DNA from: CAZNUM01 sp046861615
GTDB taxonomy: Bacteria; Fidelibacterota; Marinisomatia; Marinisomatales; TCS55
Reading direction: 5' to 3'
Assembly: GCA_046861615.1 (NCBI GenBank)
Contig: JBHHUS010000005.1
Location: 1-52,221, forward strand
DNA length: 52,221 nt
The notes beneath the pieces are model-generated. The model ran no database searches. It had not been told where the DNA came from and was given only the letters and a program-made list of their open reading frames with translations. Positions within the stretch are counted from its first letter, which is position 1. Each line of letters begins with the position of its first letter. Shown in pieces: positions 34,044-43,205 of this stretch. Both the position numbers and the translations under genes were made by a program.

Positions 34044-36392
34044 ATGTCAGAAAAAATTGAAAAAGTAGCCGTTTTAGGCGCCGGAATAATGGGGTCCCAA
34101 ATCGCCGGACACCTGGCCAATGCCGGAATCCCGTCGCTCCTCTTCGATATTAATCAGGAATTAGCCGAAAAGGGGTTGGAGAACCTGACCAGACTCAAAC
34201 CGGCACCATTATACAAACCCAAAAATACAAAATGGATTGAACCCTGTAATTACGATGACCATCTGGAAAAATTGAAAACTGTGGACTGGGTCGTTGAAGC
34301 AGTGGCAGAACGACTTGACATTAAACACAAAGTCTATGCAAGTATTGTTCCCCATTTAAAACCATCAGCAATGATTTCTTCCAACACCTCCGGTTTGCCC
34401 GTAGCCGACCTGACGGAAGTTCTGCCCGCCGCCTTTAAAAAACGCTTCATGATTACCCATTTTTTTAATCCTCCCCGCTATATGCGGTTATTGGAATTGA
34501 TTAAAGGTCCCGACACTGATGAAGGCATATATAACATACTGGCTGAATTTGGCGAGACCATTTTGGGAAAGGGAATTGTCCATGCCAAAGATACCCCCAA
34601 CTTCATCGGCAACCGCATCGGTATCTACGGTATCATGGTCACCATCAAAACAGCTCAGGAGCTAGGCCTGACGGTGGAAGAAGTGGACAAATTAACCGGG
34701 ACGATCATCGGCCGCCCGAAAAGCGCCACCTTTCGGACCGCTGATGTGGTTGGACTGGATACCCTGGCCCATGTAGCCGAAACCAGTTACGAGAAATGCA
34801 AAACAGATGATGAACGGAATGTTTTTCAGATTCCGCCGATTTTAAAACTGCTGATCGAGGATAATCGGTTGGGTCAGAAGTCAAAGGCTGGCTTTTACAA
34901 GAAAACTCCAGCAGGCATTTTATCCGTCAACCTGGAAACGGGGGAATATGGACCCCAGAAAAGAGTACGTTTTGACGGTTATCGCGTGGCAAAAGATCGT
35001 CAAAATACGGGCCAAAAAACCCGCGCCCTGGCTTACAGCGATGATAAGGGCGGCCGGTTTTTCTGGGAAATATTGACCCGCACCCTCATTTATGCGGCGA
35101 AACGAATCCCGGAAATCAGTGACGATATCATTAACATTGATAATGCCATGAAATGGGGCTTTGGCTGGGAACTGGGTCCCTTTGAAATCTGGGATACCAT
35201 CGGTGTAGAAGAATCCGTCAATCGAATGATGGATGATGGCCGGAAGGTTCCTCAATGGATTCTGGATATGTTGGCTTCGGGAAGAACGTCCTTTTATGAA
35301 CTAAAAGCAGGCGCTAAATCTTATTACAACTTAAGTTCGAAAACAGTTGAAGAAGTTCCCCTGAAAGAAAAATCCCTGAACCTGGCGCTTTTAAAATCAG
35401 CGGGGAATTTAATCAAGCGCGACTGGAGTGCCAGCCTGATTGATCTGGGAGATGGTATCCTGGATGTGGAATACCATTCCATTCTGCAACCGAATTTAAA
35501 TCCGATTGACGGTTCCATGATCCAGACTATCAGCGACGGCTTGGATCTGCTGGAAGCGGGAAAATTCAAAGCGATGGTTTTGGGTCACCAGGGGCAGAAT
35601 TTCTGTGCCGGGGCTAACCTTGTGGGAATCCTGCAATTCTGCGAGAACAAGGACTGGACCGGACTGGAACAGACAATTAAAATTTTCCAGGATTTGACAC
35701 AGCGGATTCGTTTTTCCAAAGCGCCTGTTGTGGCGGCGCCGTTTCATTTAACCCTTGGAGGCGGTTTTGAATTTATCGCTCCGGCCGCCCATCGTGTGGC
35801 AGCAGCCGAATTATACATCGGCGCTGTAGAAGTGGGCGTCGGCCTGATTCCCGGAGCCGGTGGTAATTTACGACTGCTACTCAATCTAATGGAAAATTCC
35901 GGCGGGCACGGCCGCATCAACGTCTTCCAAATTACCCAGAAAGCGTTCGAAACCATTGGTTTTGCCAAGGTGGCCACCAGCGCCGACGAGGCTAAATTCC
36001 TGGGTTACCTGCTGAAAACGGATACAGTGCTTTTGAATAACGACCACCGTATCTGGGCGGCAAAACAAAAGGCGTTGGAACTGACTGAAGTCTATACACC
36101 TCCCCGGTATCGGGATGATTTAAAACTGCCCGGGGCCGGGGGCCGGACGGCCATGCAAATCGCTTTGAAAGGGTTTAAAGCCCAGGGTAAAATTTCTGCT
36201 CATGATGAATATATTGGAAAAAAACTGGCCTATGTGCTCACGGGCGGCGACCAGGCCGGTTTGACCAAAGCGGTGGATGAACAGTATTTACTGGATATTG
36301 AAAGAGAAACATTTGTTTCCCTGGCAGGAGAACCGCTTTCTCAGGACCGGATCAGATATATGCTGAAAAAGGGGAAACCATTGCGGAATTAA
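34044..36392 (+). CDS. fadN: 3-hydroxyacyl-CoA dehydrogenase/enoyl-CoA hydratase (FadN type)
   Basis: A 782-residue fusion. The dehydrogenase comes first (about 1-390, NAD-binding VAVLGAGIMGSQIAGHLANAG; HFFNPPRYMRLLELI), and the crotonase domain follows (about 480-700, with HQGQNFCAGANL and GAVEVGVGLIPGAGGNLRLL). This order is that of B. subtilis FadN, opposite to E. coli FadB. It hydrates enoyl-CoA and oxidises the hydroxyacyl-CoA. The ATG has an ACGAGGAT site. It is the last gene of the operon. The 175-base gap to the convergent ATPase has a small GTGTG/CACAC hairpin but no clear T-run. Confidence 0.94.
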   Translation: MSEKIEKVAVLGAGIMGSQIAGHLANAGIPSLLFDINQELAEKGLENLTRLKPAPLYKPKNTKWIEPCNYDDHLEKLKTVDWVVEAVAERLDIKHKVYASIVPHLKPSAMISSNTSGLPVADLTEVLPAAFKKRFMITHFFNPPRYMRLLELIKGPDTDEGIYNILAEFGETILGKGIVHAKDTPNFIGNRIGIYGIMVTIKTAQELGLTVEEVDKLTGTIIGRPKSATFRTADVVGLDTLAHVAETSYEKCKTDDERNVFQIPPILKLLIEDNRLGQKSKAGFYKKTPAGILSVNLETGEYGPQKRVRFDGYRVAKDRQNTGQKTRALAYSDDKGGRFFWEILTRTLIYAAKRIPEISDDIINIDNAMKWGFGWELGPFEIWDTIGVEESVNRMMDDGRKVPQWILDMLASGRTSFYELKAGAKSYYNLSSKTVEEVPLKEKSLNLALLKSAGNLIKRDWSASLIDLGDGILDVEYHSILQPNLNPIDGSMIQTISDGLDLLEAGKFKAMVLGHQGQNFCAGANLVGILQFCENKDWTGLEQTIKIFQDLTQRIRFSKAPVVAAPFHLTLGGGFEFIAPAAHRVAAAELYIGAVEVGVGLIPGAGGNLRLLLNLMENSGGHGRINVFQITQKAFETIGFAKVATSADEAKFLGYLLKTDTVLLNNDHRIWAAKQKALELTEVYTPPRYRDDLKLPGAGGRTAMQIALKGFKAQGKISAHDEYIGKKLAYVLTGGDQAGLTKAVDEQYLLDIERETFVSLAGEPLSQDRIRYMLKKGKPLRN

Positions 36393-36567
36393 CAACTTAT
36401 TAATTGTATACATAGGATAAAGATAATATTAAAAAATAAATTGTGTGATTCACACACACCCATTGTTTACCATGTACCTTGAAATTCAGGTATGAAACTG
36501 GTCTGATTAGAAATTTTTATCATTATTTTTCAAGATAGTTATTCCAATAAAAGGTTATTTCAACAAT

Positions 36568-37797
36568 CTACATATTTTTTGAAAAAGCAATCTGTACATC
36601 CGGGGCAGCGCTATATTTTCGCATCCGCCCTTCCTTGATTACCGATACACATCTCGATGCCAATAAATGGGATAGAATGCGTGAAAGATTTGTCGGTGAC
36701 AAACCAATTTTCCGGCTAAGATTTGAAGGAGTCACACCTAGTTGAGCAACGATCTCTTCCAGTACTTTCCGCTCTCTTTTAGTCACGTGATGCTGGCGCA
36801 AACGGTCTTCAACTTCCCGTGTGATTATCGGAAGGGCAATTTCTGGTGTGATCTGTTCAATGAACAAGTTTTCTGATACAGAATGAATAAGCCGCGTGGC
36901 AAAACCAAAAATCTGCCGTATCCTTCCATTTGTGGCTTGATATAGAATGCGGATAAGTTCTTCAGAAAGAGGTTGGACAGGGTGATCGTTTGCTGAATAC
37001 TTCGTTATACGGGCCTGAATAGCTAATTCAACCTCGTCCAATGTTAGGGGCTCAAGATAACAGTCATAAGATATTATATCATCCAGTCGATCAACTTTGT
37101 CAGCGATGAAATTTCTTAGACCTAAATCACCTACTAAAATCCAGGTGTAACCTGCTATTTGCAAAATGTCTCTTATCTTATTAAAAAACGAACTTAGTTG
37201 CTCTGGAATAAAGAGCGTCCCTACGTCCAAATTATTTAATTGAATGATAGTTTCTTTCTGGAAGCCCGAAACTTGAATAAGATTCTTAACCTCCAGTAGG
37301 TGTTGCACCAAGGTGGTTGTTGGAATTAATGAGGGCATGGTAACCAATGTGGGCTTATTGAACCCCACTCCGGTACCCACCGCGCTTAACTGAATGGAAA
37401 TGTCGCGATAGGTTTCTCTAACCCGTTGAGAAATAGCTTTTATGTTATTATACTGTTCCTTGTATTTCGATGGAACCTTCCCCTCCAATTCCCAGGTTAC
37501 AGAAGATAAAACATTCGCAAGGAGCAACTCTTCATTCCATCCATTGCCCACTGATATTTCCCTAAGGGGGGTAAGGACATTTCCCCGCGACTCTTTCGTA
37601 AAGCGAAGATAATTACTGAAAGAGGTGGTTCCTACACCCCGGTTGCCCTCAACCACAAGAATGCTTTTTTCATCGATGACGCGGGAGGCAACCTTGATGT
37701 AATCTTCCCTCCCTACAAAGAGATCAAGGTCCTGCTTATCAATGGGTGACGTGGTGTAAGGATTTCCCCGCAAACCCCAGCGTTCAAAGTCAGGCAT
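36568..37797 (-). CDS. ATPase-like protein with C-terminal winged helix
   Basis: A 409-residue protein of the AAA/STAND kind. The N-terminus reads WGLRGNPYTTSP and LFVGRE, as in ORC/ExeA-related ATPases. The P-loop region (about 48-56) is GNRGVGTTS, where Thr replaces the essential Walker A Lys. The Walker B-like strand is IIQLNNLD, without the usual acidic pair, and ILVGDLG could be sensor 1. The C-terminal 70 residues (KRERKVLEEIVAQLGVTPSNLSRKIGLSPTNLSRILSHL) form a MarR-like winged helix. A DNA-binding role is likely and ATP hydrolysis doubtful. Its start has a GAGGGAA site 20 bases downstream of the first of two repeated AT-rich elements. Family not recognised by name. Confidence 0.8.
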   Translation of the reverse strand: MPDFERWGLRGNPYTTSPIDKQDLDLFVGREDYIKVASRVIDEKSILVVEGNRGVGTTSFSNYLRFTKESRGNVLTPLREISVGNGWNEELLLANVLSSVTWELEGKVPSKYKEQYNNIKAISQRVRETYRDISIQLSAVGTGVGFNKPTLVTMPSLIPTTTLVQHLLEVKNLIQVSGFQKETIIQLNNLDVGTLFIPEQLSSFFNKIRDILQIAGYTWILVGDLGLRNFIADKVDRLDDIISYDCYLEPLTLDEVELAIQARITKYSANDHPVQPLSEELIRILYQATNGRIRQIFGFATRLIHSVSENLFIEQITPEIALPIITREVEDRLRQHHVTKRERKVLEEIVAQLGVTPSNLSRKIGLSPTNLSRILSHLLASRCVSVIKEGRMRKYSAAPDVQIAFSKNM

Positions 37798-37817
37798 GTT
37801 TCATTCCCTCAACATTT

Positions 37818-37870
37818 AACATCTGGTTACAAATTTACGTTAATTAACAATATTTAGTTAATAATTAATT
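37818..37870. repeat. Repeated operator-like element, copy A
   Basis: About 50 bases beginning TTAACATCTGGTTAC and containing the perfect palindrome GTTAATTAAC (37841-37850), followed by TTAGTTAATAATTAA. It begins 20 bases upstream of the ATPase start. It is a near-copy of 37916-37968, exactly 98 bases away, and probably a binding site for the adjacent winged-helix protein. Confidence 0.65.
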
Positions 37871-37915
37871 AATGGATTAAACACAGCTGTGAGAAAATCA
37901 TCTGTTCCGATACTT

Positions 37916-37968
37916 AACATAAGGTTACATATTAACGTTAATTAACCTATTTACGTTAATAATAAGAA
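37916..37968. repeat. Repeated operator-like element, copy B
   Basis: Begins TTAACATAAGGTTAC with the same GTTAATTAAC palindrome at 37939-37948, then TTTACGTTAATAATAAG. In the first 33 bases of both copies only a few positions differ (12 of 15, then 16 of 18, match); one base is gained or lost further on. It lies about 94 bases before the Na/Pi symporter start, so it could serve both divergent genes. Confidence 0.65.
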
Positions 37969-38061
37969 TTAAAAAATATCCGTACTTACCTGCTTTTTCC
38001 CTTACACAGAGTTGAAATATATCGTAAGATTTTGCTTTTAATATCGGTATAAATAGAACAG

Positions 38062-39204
38062 ATGTCTCAACAGCCCTACGGTTCTGAAAAGGTAATTGCG
38101 GTACTGAAAACAGTTGCTATCCTGGCAATACTTTACTTGTTTCTAGTAAGTATCGGCATGATCGGCGCGGCCTTCAAAGGTATAGGACACGGTTATGTAG
38201 AAACCTTAATTAAAAGTTCCAGCGGTCCGCTGATCGGTCTGTTTATCGGGATTCTGGCCACCAGTATTATTCAGAGTTCCTCTACTACAACCTCCCTGGT
38301 TGTGGGTATGGTAGCCGCCGGAACCTTTGGCTCCGATCCAAGAACAGCCGTAGCGGCGGCGATCCCCTATATAATGGGAGCCAATATTGGCACCAGCATC
38401 ACTAATACAATTGTTTCGCTGGGACACATTACCCAAAAAAATGAATTTCGCCGGGCTTTTTCAGCCTCGGTAATCCACGACTTTTTCAACGTAATTTCCG
38501 TCATAATCCTTTTCCCATTACAGCTTTCCACCGGCTTCATCAGCAAGAGCGCCAACTGGTTGGCCAGTCTCTTCATTGGTGCCGACACTGTTTCCTTTAA
38601 AAGTCCGATCAAAATGATCACCAAACCTGCCGTAACCTGGATCAAGCAGTTGTTCATGGAACAGAATATAATCAATCCCTACTGGTTACTGCTGATTGTG
38701 GCGCTGCTATTGTTATTTTTCTCTTTGCGATATCTCACTGTTTTGATTAAAAGTCTGGTAATGGTCAAATTAGAGGCTTTTTTTGATTCCCACATTTTTA
38801 AAACCTGGATCCGGGCCATGTTTTTCGGGGCCTTCATCACTATCACGGTTCAAAGCAGTTCCATTACCACCTCCCTGGTGGTTCCCTTGGCAGGAGCGGG
38901 CATTCTGCGGTTGGAACAAATTTTCCCTTATACGCTGGGGGCCAATATCGGTACAACCGTTACCGCCATTTTAGCCAGTCTGGTCTCCGGTACCCATGCC
39001 CCTCTGGCTGTGGCATTCGGGCATTTAATATTCAACATTTACGGAATAGCGTTAATCTGGCCGATCCCTAAAATCCGCCGGATTCCCCTACAGTTGGCAC
39101 GCTGGTTCGCTGAAAAAGCGGTCCAAAACCGGGCTATTCCCTTTTTATACCTTGTTGTTGTGTTTTTCTTAATTCCATTAGGCTTAATTTTCATTGCGAG
39201 GTAA
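38062..39204 (+). CDS. Sodium-dependent phosphate symporter (Na/Pi, SLC34 type)
   Basis: A 380-residue membrane protein with two inverted repeats, each holding the family's QSSS motif (IIQSSSTTTS near 74 and VQSSSITTS near 272) and a GANIGT segment. It imports phosphate with sodium. Unlike the second Na/Pi protein in the window it has no fused PhoU domain. Instead a separate PhoU-like gene follows at once, whose ribosome site GAGGT overlaps this gene's stop codon. The upstream region is shared with the divergent ATPase-like regulator. Confidence 0.92.
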   Translation: MSQQPYGSEKVIAVLKTVAILAILYLFLVSIGMIGAAFKGIGHGYVETLIKSSSGPLIGLFIGILATSIIQSSSTTTSLVVGMVAAGTFGSDPRTAVAAAIPYIMGANIGTSITNTIVSLGHITQKNEFRRAFSASVIHDFFNVISVIILFPLQLSTGFISKSANWLASLFIGADTVSFKSPIKMITKPAVTWIKQLFMEQNIINPYWLLLIVALLLLFFSLRYLTVLIKSLVMVKLEAFFDSHIFKTWIRAMFFGAFITITVQSSSITTSLVVPLAGAGILRLEQIFPYTLGANIGTTVTAILASLVSGTHAPLAVAFGHLIFNIYGIALIWPIPKIRRIPLQLARWFAEKAVQNRAIPFLYLVVVFFLIPLGLIFIAR

Positions 39205-39206
39205 TC

Positions 39207-39881
39207 ATGTCCATTTTTAAAGATATTATTAATCTGTGGAAGGCTGAAGATCTGCTTTCCCAGGCCTGGAATCAGTCCTACGAAATGCTGGAACTTTCCA
39301 GGGAAATGTTTACCCAGGCGGTAAAATTCCTCCGGCGGCGGGAAAATATTGAAACCCTGAAAGCGCTTAAAACCCGAGATCAGGAAATCAATGCCTTCCA
39401 GAAGGATGTCCGCCGGAAAGTCCTGACCCACTATTCTGTGGAACAAACCACCACCAATCTGGCAAATGGTCTTATTCTGATCAATATGGTTGTGGATATC
39501 GAACGAATCGGGGATTACAGTAAAAATATTCTGGATTTGGCCATCAACCATCCGGAAGAAATAATCTCTGAAAAAATCAGCCCGGATCTGGCCCTGATTG
39601 AGAATGAAGTCCAGGAACGGTTTGAAAAAACACTGGTGGCCATTCATACTCAGGACGCTGATATTGCTAAATCCCTGATGCAGGGATACCGCTCCCAACT
39701 CACGGGAAAATCGGATGATATTGTGAACGGGGTATTGAGAGATGAATTGTCATTTGGCGGCGAATCAAAAACAGCCGCAGTGGCCCTCTACGCCCGTTAT
39801 TTAAAACGGATTGGTGCCCATTTAAAAAATATTACCACTACCCTGGTCAATCCCTTCGACGCTATCGGCTATAAACAATAA
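39207..39881 (+). CDS. PhoU-like domain protein
   Basis: A 224-residue helical protein with two PhoU-like repeats, about 15-100 and 115-215. The DQEINAFQKDVRRK and ERIGDYSKNILDLA segments match the PhoU metal-contacting E/DxxxD pattern. PhoU proteins regulate phosphate transport. It starts 2 bases after the symporter's stop codon, so the two are co-translated and this is likely the symporter's regulatory partner. The gene ends 27 bases before the convergent LolA-like gene. Confidence 0.9.
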   Translation: MSIFKDIINLWKAEDLLSQAWNQSYEMLELSREMFTQAVKFLRRRENIETLKALKTRDQEINAFQKDVRRKVLTHYSVEQTTTNLANGLILINMVVDIERIGDYSKNILDLAINHPEEIISEKISPDLALIENEVQERFEKTLVAIHTQDADIAKSLMQGYRSQLTGKSDDIVNGVLRDELSFGGESKTAAVALYARYLKRIGAHLKNITTTLVNPFDAIGYKQ

Positions 39882-39892
39882 ATCGAGATAGG

Positions 39893-39934
39893 CTGAAAGT
39901 CTCTACTTTTAGGGTCGTTTTAAAAAACTTTCAG
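39893..39934. terminator. Possible bidirectional terminator between PhoU and LolA-like genes
   Basis: CTGAAAGT (39893-39900) and ACTTTCAG (39927-39934) are perfect 8-bp arms around a 26-base spacer that contains TTTTAAAAA. The right arm lies inside the last codons of the convergent gene. The loop is long and no classic T-run follows, so support is weak. Confidence 0.3.
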
Positions 39935-40691
39935 TGAACAAATCATCTTTCAAGCCCTGGTCATAAGCCACACTTAGAACCTGCATTAAAGTTTTATGCC
40001 CCGTTCGGACGTTTTCCATTATCAGGGTGGTGGCGGTCCAGTATTTACCATTTTTTACATGATCAGGAAGCTCCAATATTTTTAATCGGTTCCCGCGGCG
40101 GTCAAAAAATTCCACCCGTTTCATCAGCCAGTTCTCTTTATCAACCCAAATAATGCGGGCGCTATAAGCCGTATTTTTATCCTTGGGAACAGCCTTGACT
40201 TTATAGCATTCGGTTCCCCGGTATAAATCAGCGCCTAAATATTCGTAATCATCGGCATCCAGGGAACGACCGGCCAGATCTTCATAAGTAAAATCGGTCC
40301 CCAGAAAGTTCTTCGACTGCTCCCTGGCCTGGATCCGTTTTACTTTTTTCAGTGCCGGTAAATACAACCATTGATCATCATTCCGGTTACCCCGACGGTC
40401 CCAGTTTAAAAAGCCTGTCCCCCTGACTTCCGCCGGTTGTGAAAATCTAATCAACGATTTGGAAACAAATTTTTCATCCTCATAATTACGTTCATAAGTA
40501 GTCAATTCCCGGGAGCGCTGCCGCACTTTTCCACCGCGATTAGATATTAAAGTCATCTTTAAATTTGTTACCATATCCGTAGGGCCGGGGAGGGCATCCA
40601 CCCGGTTCATAATTTCTCTGCCGGAAGGTTGGGCTGCCAGGAGACCGGATAGAAAGTAGAAAAGGAATAAATAATTGATTAAACGTTTCAT
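39909..40691 (-). CDS. LolA-like outer-membrane lipoprotein-sorting protein, copy 2
   Basis: A 260-residue exported protein with a signal peptide (about 1-20, cleavage after AAQ). It belongs to the LolA-like family (COG2834 type) whose hallmark is the block WLYLPALKKVKRIQ...FLGTDFTYEDL, about residues 108-140. The periplasmic LolA fold carries lipids or lipoproteins between membranes; this subfamily usually neighbours RND/MMPL transporters. It is a clear paralogue of the protein encoded at 42391-43140 in the same operon. It is the last gene of the operon. Confidence 0.88.
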   Translation of the reverse strand: MKRLINYLFLFYFLSGLLAAQPSGREIMNRVDALPGPTDMVTNLKMTLISNRGGKVRQRSRELTTYERNYEDEKFVSKSLIRFSQPAEVRGTGFLNWDRRGNRNDDQWLYLPALKKVKRIQAREQSKNFLGTDFTYEDLAGRSLDADDYEYLGADLYRGTECYKVKAVPKDKNTAYSARIIWVDKENWLMKRVEFFDRRGNRLKILELPDHVKNGKYWTATTLIMENVRTGHKTLMQVLSVAYDQGLKDDLFTESFLKRP

Positions 40692-40739
40692 CCCGGAATC
40701 AGATATTTAAATGGATCGGTAATTCGCATTGATTCGAAT

Positions 40740-42017
40740 TTAAAAACTGTATTGTAATCCAACCTGAATATTGGAAAAATCCTCTAAAACTGAAAATACA
40801 TCATCGGGATTTTTATCATCCCCAGAAATCAGGAAAAACGCCAGTTCCCATTTCCAGTTCAGCCAGGGGGAATAGGCGACGCTGCCACCCACCATGGAGC
40901 CTTTTTCATCCAGATTCAGCAGCAGATTCCCTTTCACTTCCAGGCGATCATCATAAAAGACGGCTGAGGCTGATCCCAGGGCTGCCAGTTTAGAGAACAT
41001 GGCGAAAGGGGCTCCCAAACCGGCATTGAACAGATCCTTTGTCAGGGGCACCACCTGCTGGGTCGTCATATCAATCGTATGCCCCTCCACCGTTAAAGTA
41101 TGATTGCCAATTAATTGCCCGGTTACAGTGATATCCAGAGGAGCCGGATATTCCAGCTGGAGAATATACTGAAGATAATCTGCTTTTTGATCGGCTACAA
41201 TTGTGAATTTATCGTTATCATTTGTAGTACGGAAAAACGCTCCTTCCGCCCGGATAGTCAAATCACCCCAGAAAGCGACTAAATCAGTGCCGATGACTGC
41301 TGTTTTCCGGTATCCGAATTCCGGGATAAGGAATGTAAATTCCGGGGGGAAATTATCATCCGGGATCATGAAACCCATGAGTGAAAAATTACGATCGTGC
41401 CCTCTGAAGTAGGACAAACTCCAATCCACATCACCCAGTGTAGTCTGGAAGCGGATTCCATATTCAAGCGGCTTATCCAGCTTCATATATTCAGTCGGCT
41501 GAACCGGAGGCGCCAGGGGAAAATCCTCTTCACCAAAGGGTAAACGATTGATTTCATGCTCAGGTGAAATCACTATTTCAGCCTGCCAATTGTCACGGTA
41601 AATGTCCACGGCACCGGAGAGGGTTCCAATTTTACGGTCAGCCCCGGGTAAAAACAGGTAATAGTAGTCGTAAGCATTCAAATTGTCCGTGGGGTTATTT
41701 CCATCGGCTGCGCCCCAGGCAATAATTTGTTTTCCTACCTTTACCTCACCCCAGTTGGGATACCAGGCCAGGTAAGCCTCACGTAAATCAAAGGAAGCTT
41801 CACTGCCCCGCCAGCGGTTTTCCCAGGCACTATTTACAATTAAATCAAAATTATCACCCCGGTAGCTGAACTTTAACTCCGACATCCGAAATGGAAGCGA
41901 TATATGCGTCAGGTCGGAAGTGCGGTATATGGAGGATGGATGAAGATTTCCTGAAATACTGAATTGTCCCAGAATGAGACCAGGGAAAAAGATCAGCCAG
42001 AGAAATGCGCTGCGCAT
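40740..42017 (-). CDS. DUF1302-type outer-membrane beta-barrel protein
   Basis: A 425-residue exported protein. The signal (about 1-17) is followed by alternating barrel strands and a C-terminal aromatic residue (VGLQYSF). The block VGKQIIAWGAADGNNPTDNLNAYDY (about 95-120) is the DUF1302 signature. Such proteins are often encoded with RND transporters and LolA-like proteins. It would be the outer-membrane element of the system in this operon. Substrate unknown. The start ATG 42017 lies 48 bases after the cupin stop. Confidence 0.85.
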   Translation of the reverse strand: MRSAFLWLIFFPGLILGQFSISGNLHPSSIYRTSDLTHISLPFRMSELKFSYRGDNFDLIVNSAWENRWRGSEASFDLREAYLAWYPNWGEVKVGKQIIAWGAADGNNPTDNLNAYDYYYLFLPGADRKIGTLSGAVDIYRDNWQAEIVISPEHEINRLPFGEEDFPLAPPVQPTEYMKLDKPLEYGIRFQTTLGDVDWSLSYFRGHDRNFSLMGFMIPDDNFPPEFTFLIPEFGYRKTAVIGTDLVAFWGDLTIRAEGAFFRTTNDNDKFTIVADQKADYLQYILQLEYPAPLDITVTGQLIGNHTLTVEGHTIDMTTQQVVPLTKDLFNAGLGAPFAMFSKLAALGSASAVFYDDRLEVKGNLLLNLDEKGSMVGGSVAYSPWLNWKWELAFFLISGDDKNPDDVFSVLEDFSNIQVGLQYSF

Positions 42018-42064
42018 ATTGTTTCAATCCTTATTGTGTAATACCGCTGGTGTATTAATGAAAA

Positions 42065-42382
42065 TTAATCCTGAATCATGACCAGAAGCATTTTGAAAGC
42101 GGAAACTGCTTTCAGAGCATGGGGTTCCCCGGCGGGTAGCAGAATCAGTTCACCCCCGGTCACTGTATGAACTTCGCCGGAGATGGAAATTTCAGCCGTA
42201 CCCTCCATAATCACTGCCAGGGCATTCTGGGCGGTAGTGTGTTCAGTCAGACTTTCACCCTCGGCAAAAGCGAACAGTGTGACGGAACCACTCCCGGTTT
42301 TTAATACCGTTTTACTAACAATCGCCTCGGATTGATAGGTCATTGAGTCGCCGATATTCAAAATTTTATTTTGATCAGTCAT
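42065..42382 (-). CDS. Small cupin-domain protein
   Basis: About 105 residues forming one cupin barrel: AEGESLTEHTTAQNALAVIMEGTAEISI (motif 1 region) and GGELILLPAGEPHAL (motif 2). The His/Glu ligand set of a metal cupin is only partly visible (His in EHTT and in EPHAL, Glu in GESL), so a non-enzymatic sensor or binding role is possible. The ATG at 42382 lies 8 bases after the preceding gene's stop; a GTG at 42394 that overlaps that stop is an alternative. It sits inside the RND/LolA operon. Confidence 0.8.
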   Translation of the reverse strand: MTDQNKILNIGDSMTYQSEAIVSKTVLKTGSGSVTLFAFAEGESLTEHTTAQNALAVIMEGTAEISISGEVHTVTGGELILLPAGEPHALKAVSAFKMLLVMIQD

Positions 42383-42390
42383 TTTAACAA

Positions 42391-43140
42391 TCACTTTGGT
42401 AAGCGTTTAAGATTTTTTTCCTGGAAGAGACTTTCCGGGATGCCGATATCCACAACCACCTGATTAAAAGTTAATCGGGTACTATGGTTCTTCTGGACAT
42501 TTTTTACAAAAATTTCTACCGGAATATCGTACCCCTTCAATTTCTCATAAGTAAAAGATTTCACTTTCAGCAGATTTCCCCCCCGATCGTAAGATTCTTC
42601 CTTAACGGAGTAAAGGTCATTCTGAACAACCCAGGTTCTATGCAGGCTATAGGTAGATTTTATTTCCGGTTTCGGACGGGCTTCCAGCACGTAACAGAGT
42701 TTACTTTCCACGGTCTCATCCGCAGCCCGTTTCCATTGATATTCATCCAGATCGCGATTGGACATATCTTCGTAACTCAAATCCGAACCCATGAATGCAT
42801 CTCCCTTTTTCTTGGAGGAAATTCGACGGATTTTTTTAAAGGCCGGTAACCACATTCGCATTTCATCATCCTGATCCTTGTGTTCAATTTTAAGAAATGA
42901 AACACCTTTGTCATCAGCAGGCGCCAGAAACCAGATAATCTGTTTCTCGTTACCGTTTAATGATTTTGATCGCAGGGTTGAAAGACGCTGTTTCCCCTTA
43001 GTATTGGTGAGCAGCATGGTCAAATCAGCACTTAAATCCTTAGGCTCGGCTTTGTCATCCAGCATCCGGGCAATCTCCAGCCCGGTCTGAGCCCAGACCA
43101 ATTGCCACCCCAAGGAAACAAGAATTAAAATCGACTTCAT
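42391..43140 (-). CDS. LolA-like outer-membrane lipoprotein-sorting protein, copy 1
   Basis: About 249 residues with signal peptide MKSILILVSLGWQLVWAQ. The family block MWLPAFKKIRRISSKKKGDAFMGSDLSYEDMSNRDLDEYQW lines up with the copy-2 block, giving a common F(M/L)G(S/T)D(L/F)(S/T)YED motif. It is likely a periplasmic lipid or lipoprotein carrier that works with the RND protein encoded just upstream. ATG 43140 was chosen for its GGAGG ribosome site; the longer frame starts at TTG 43164. Confidence 0.88.
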   Translation of the reverse strand: MKSILILVSLGWQLVWAQTGLEIARMLDDKAEPKDLSADLTMLLTNTKGKQRLSTLRSKSLNGNEKQIIWFLAPADDKGVSFLKIEHKDQDDEMRMWLPAFKKIRRISSKKKGDAFMGSDLSYEDMSNRDLDEYQWKRAADETVESKLCYVLEARPKPEIKSTYSLHRTWVVQNDLYSVKEESYDRGGNLLKVKSFTYEKLKGYDIPVEIFVKNVQKNHSTRLTFNQVVVDIGIPESLFQEKNLKRLPK

Positions 43141-43205
43141 AAAACCTCCATTGCAATTATTCAACCCGGTTTCCTGCTGGTAAAATTATTTTGAATGTTA
43201 CCATA

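Noticed and set aside
36443..36455. GTGTG/CACAC hairpin after fadN as a terminator
   Set aside because: A stem of only five pairs and no T-run on either strand.
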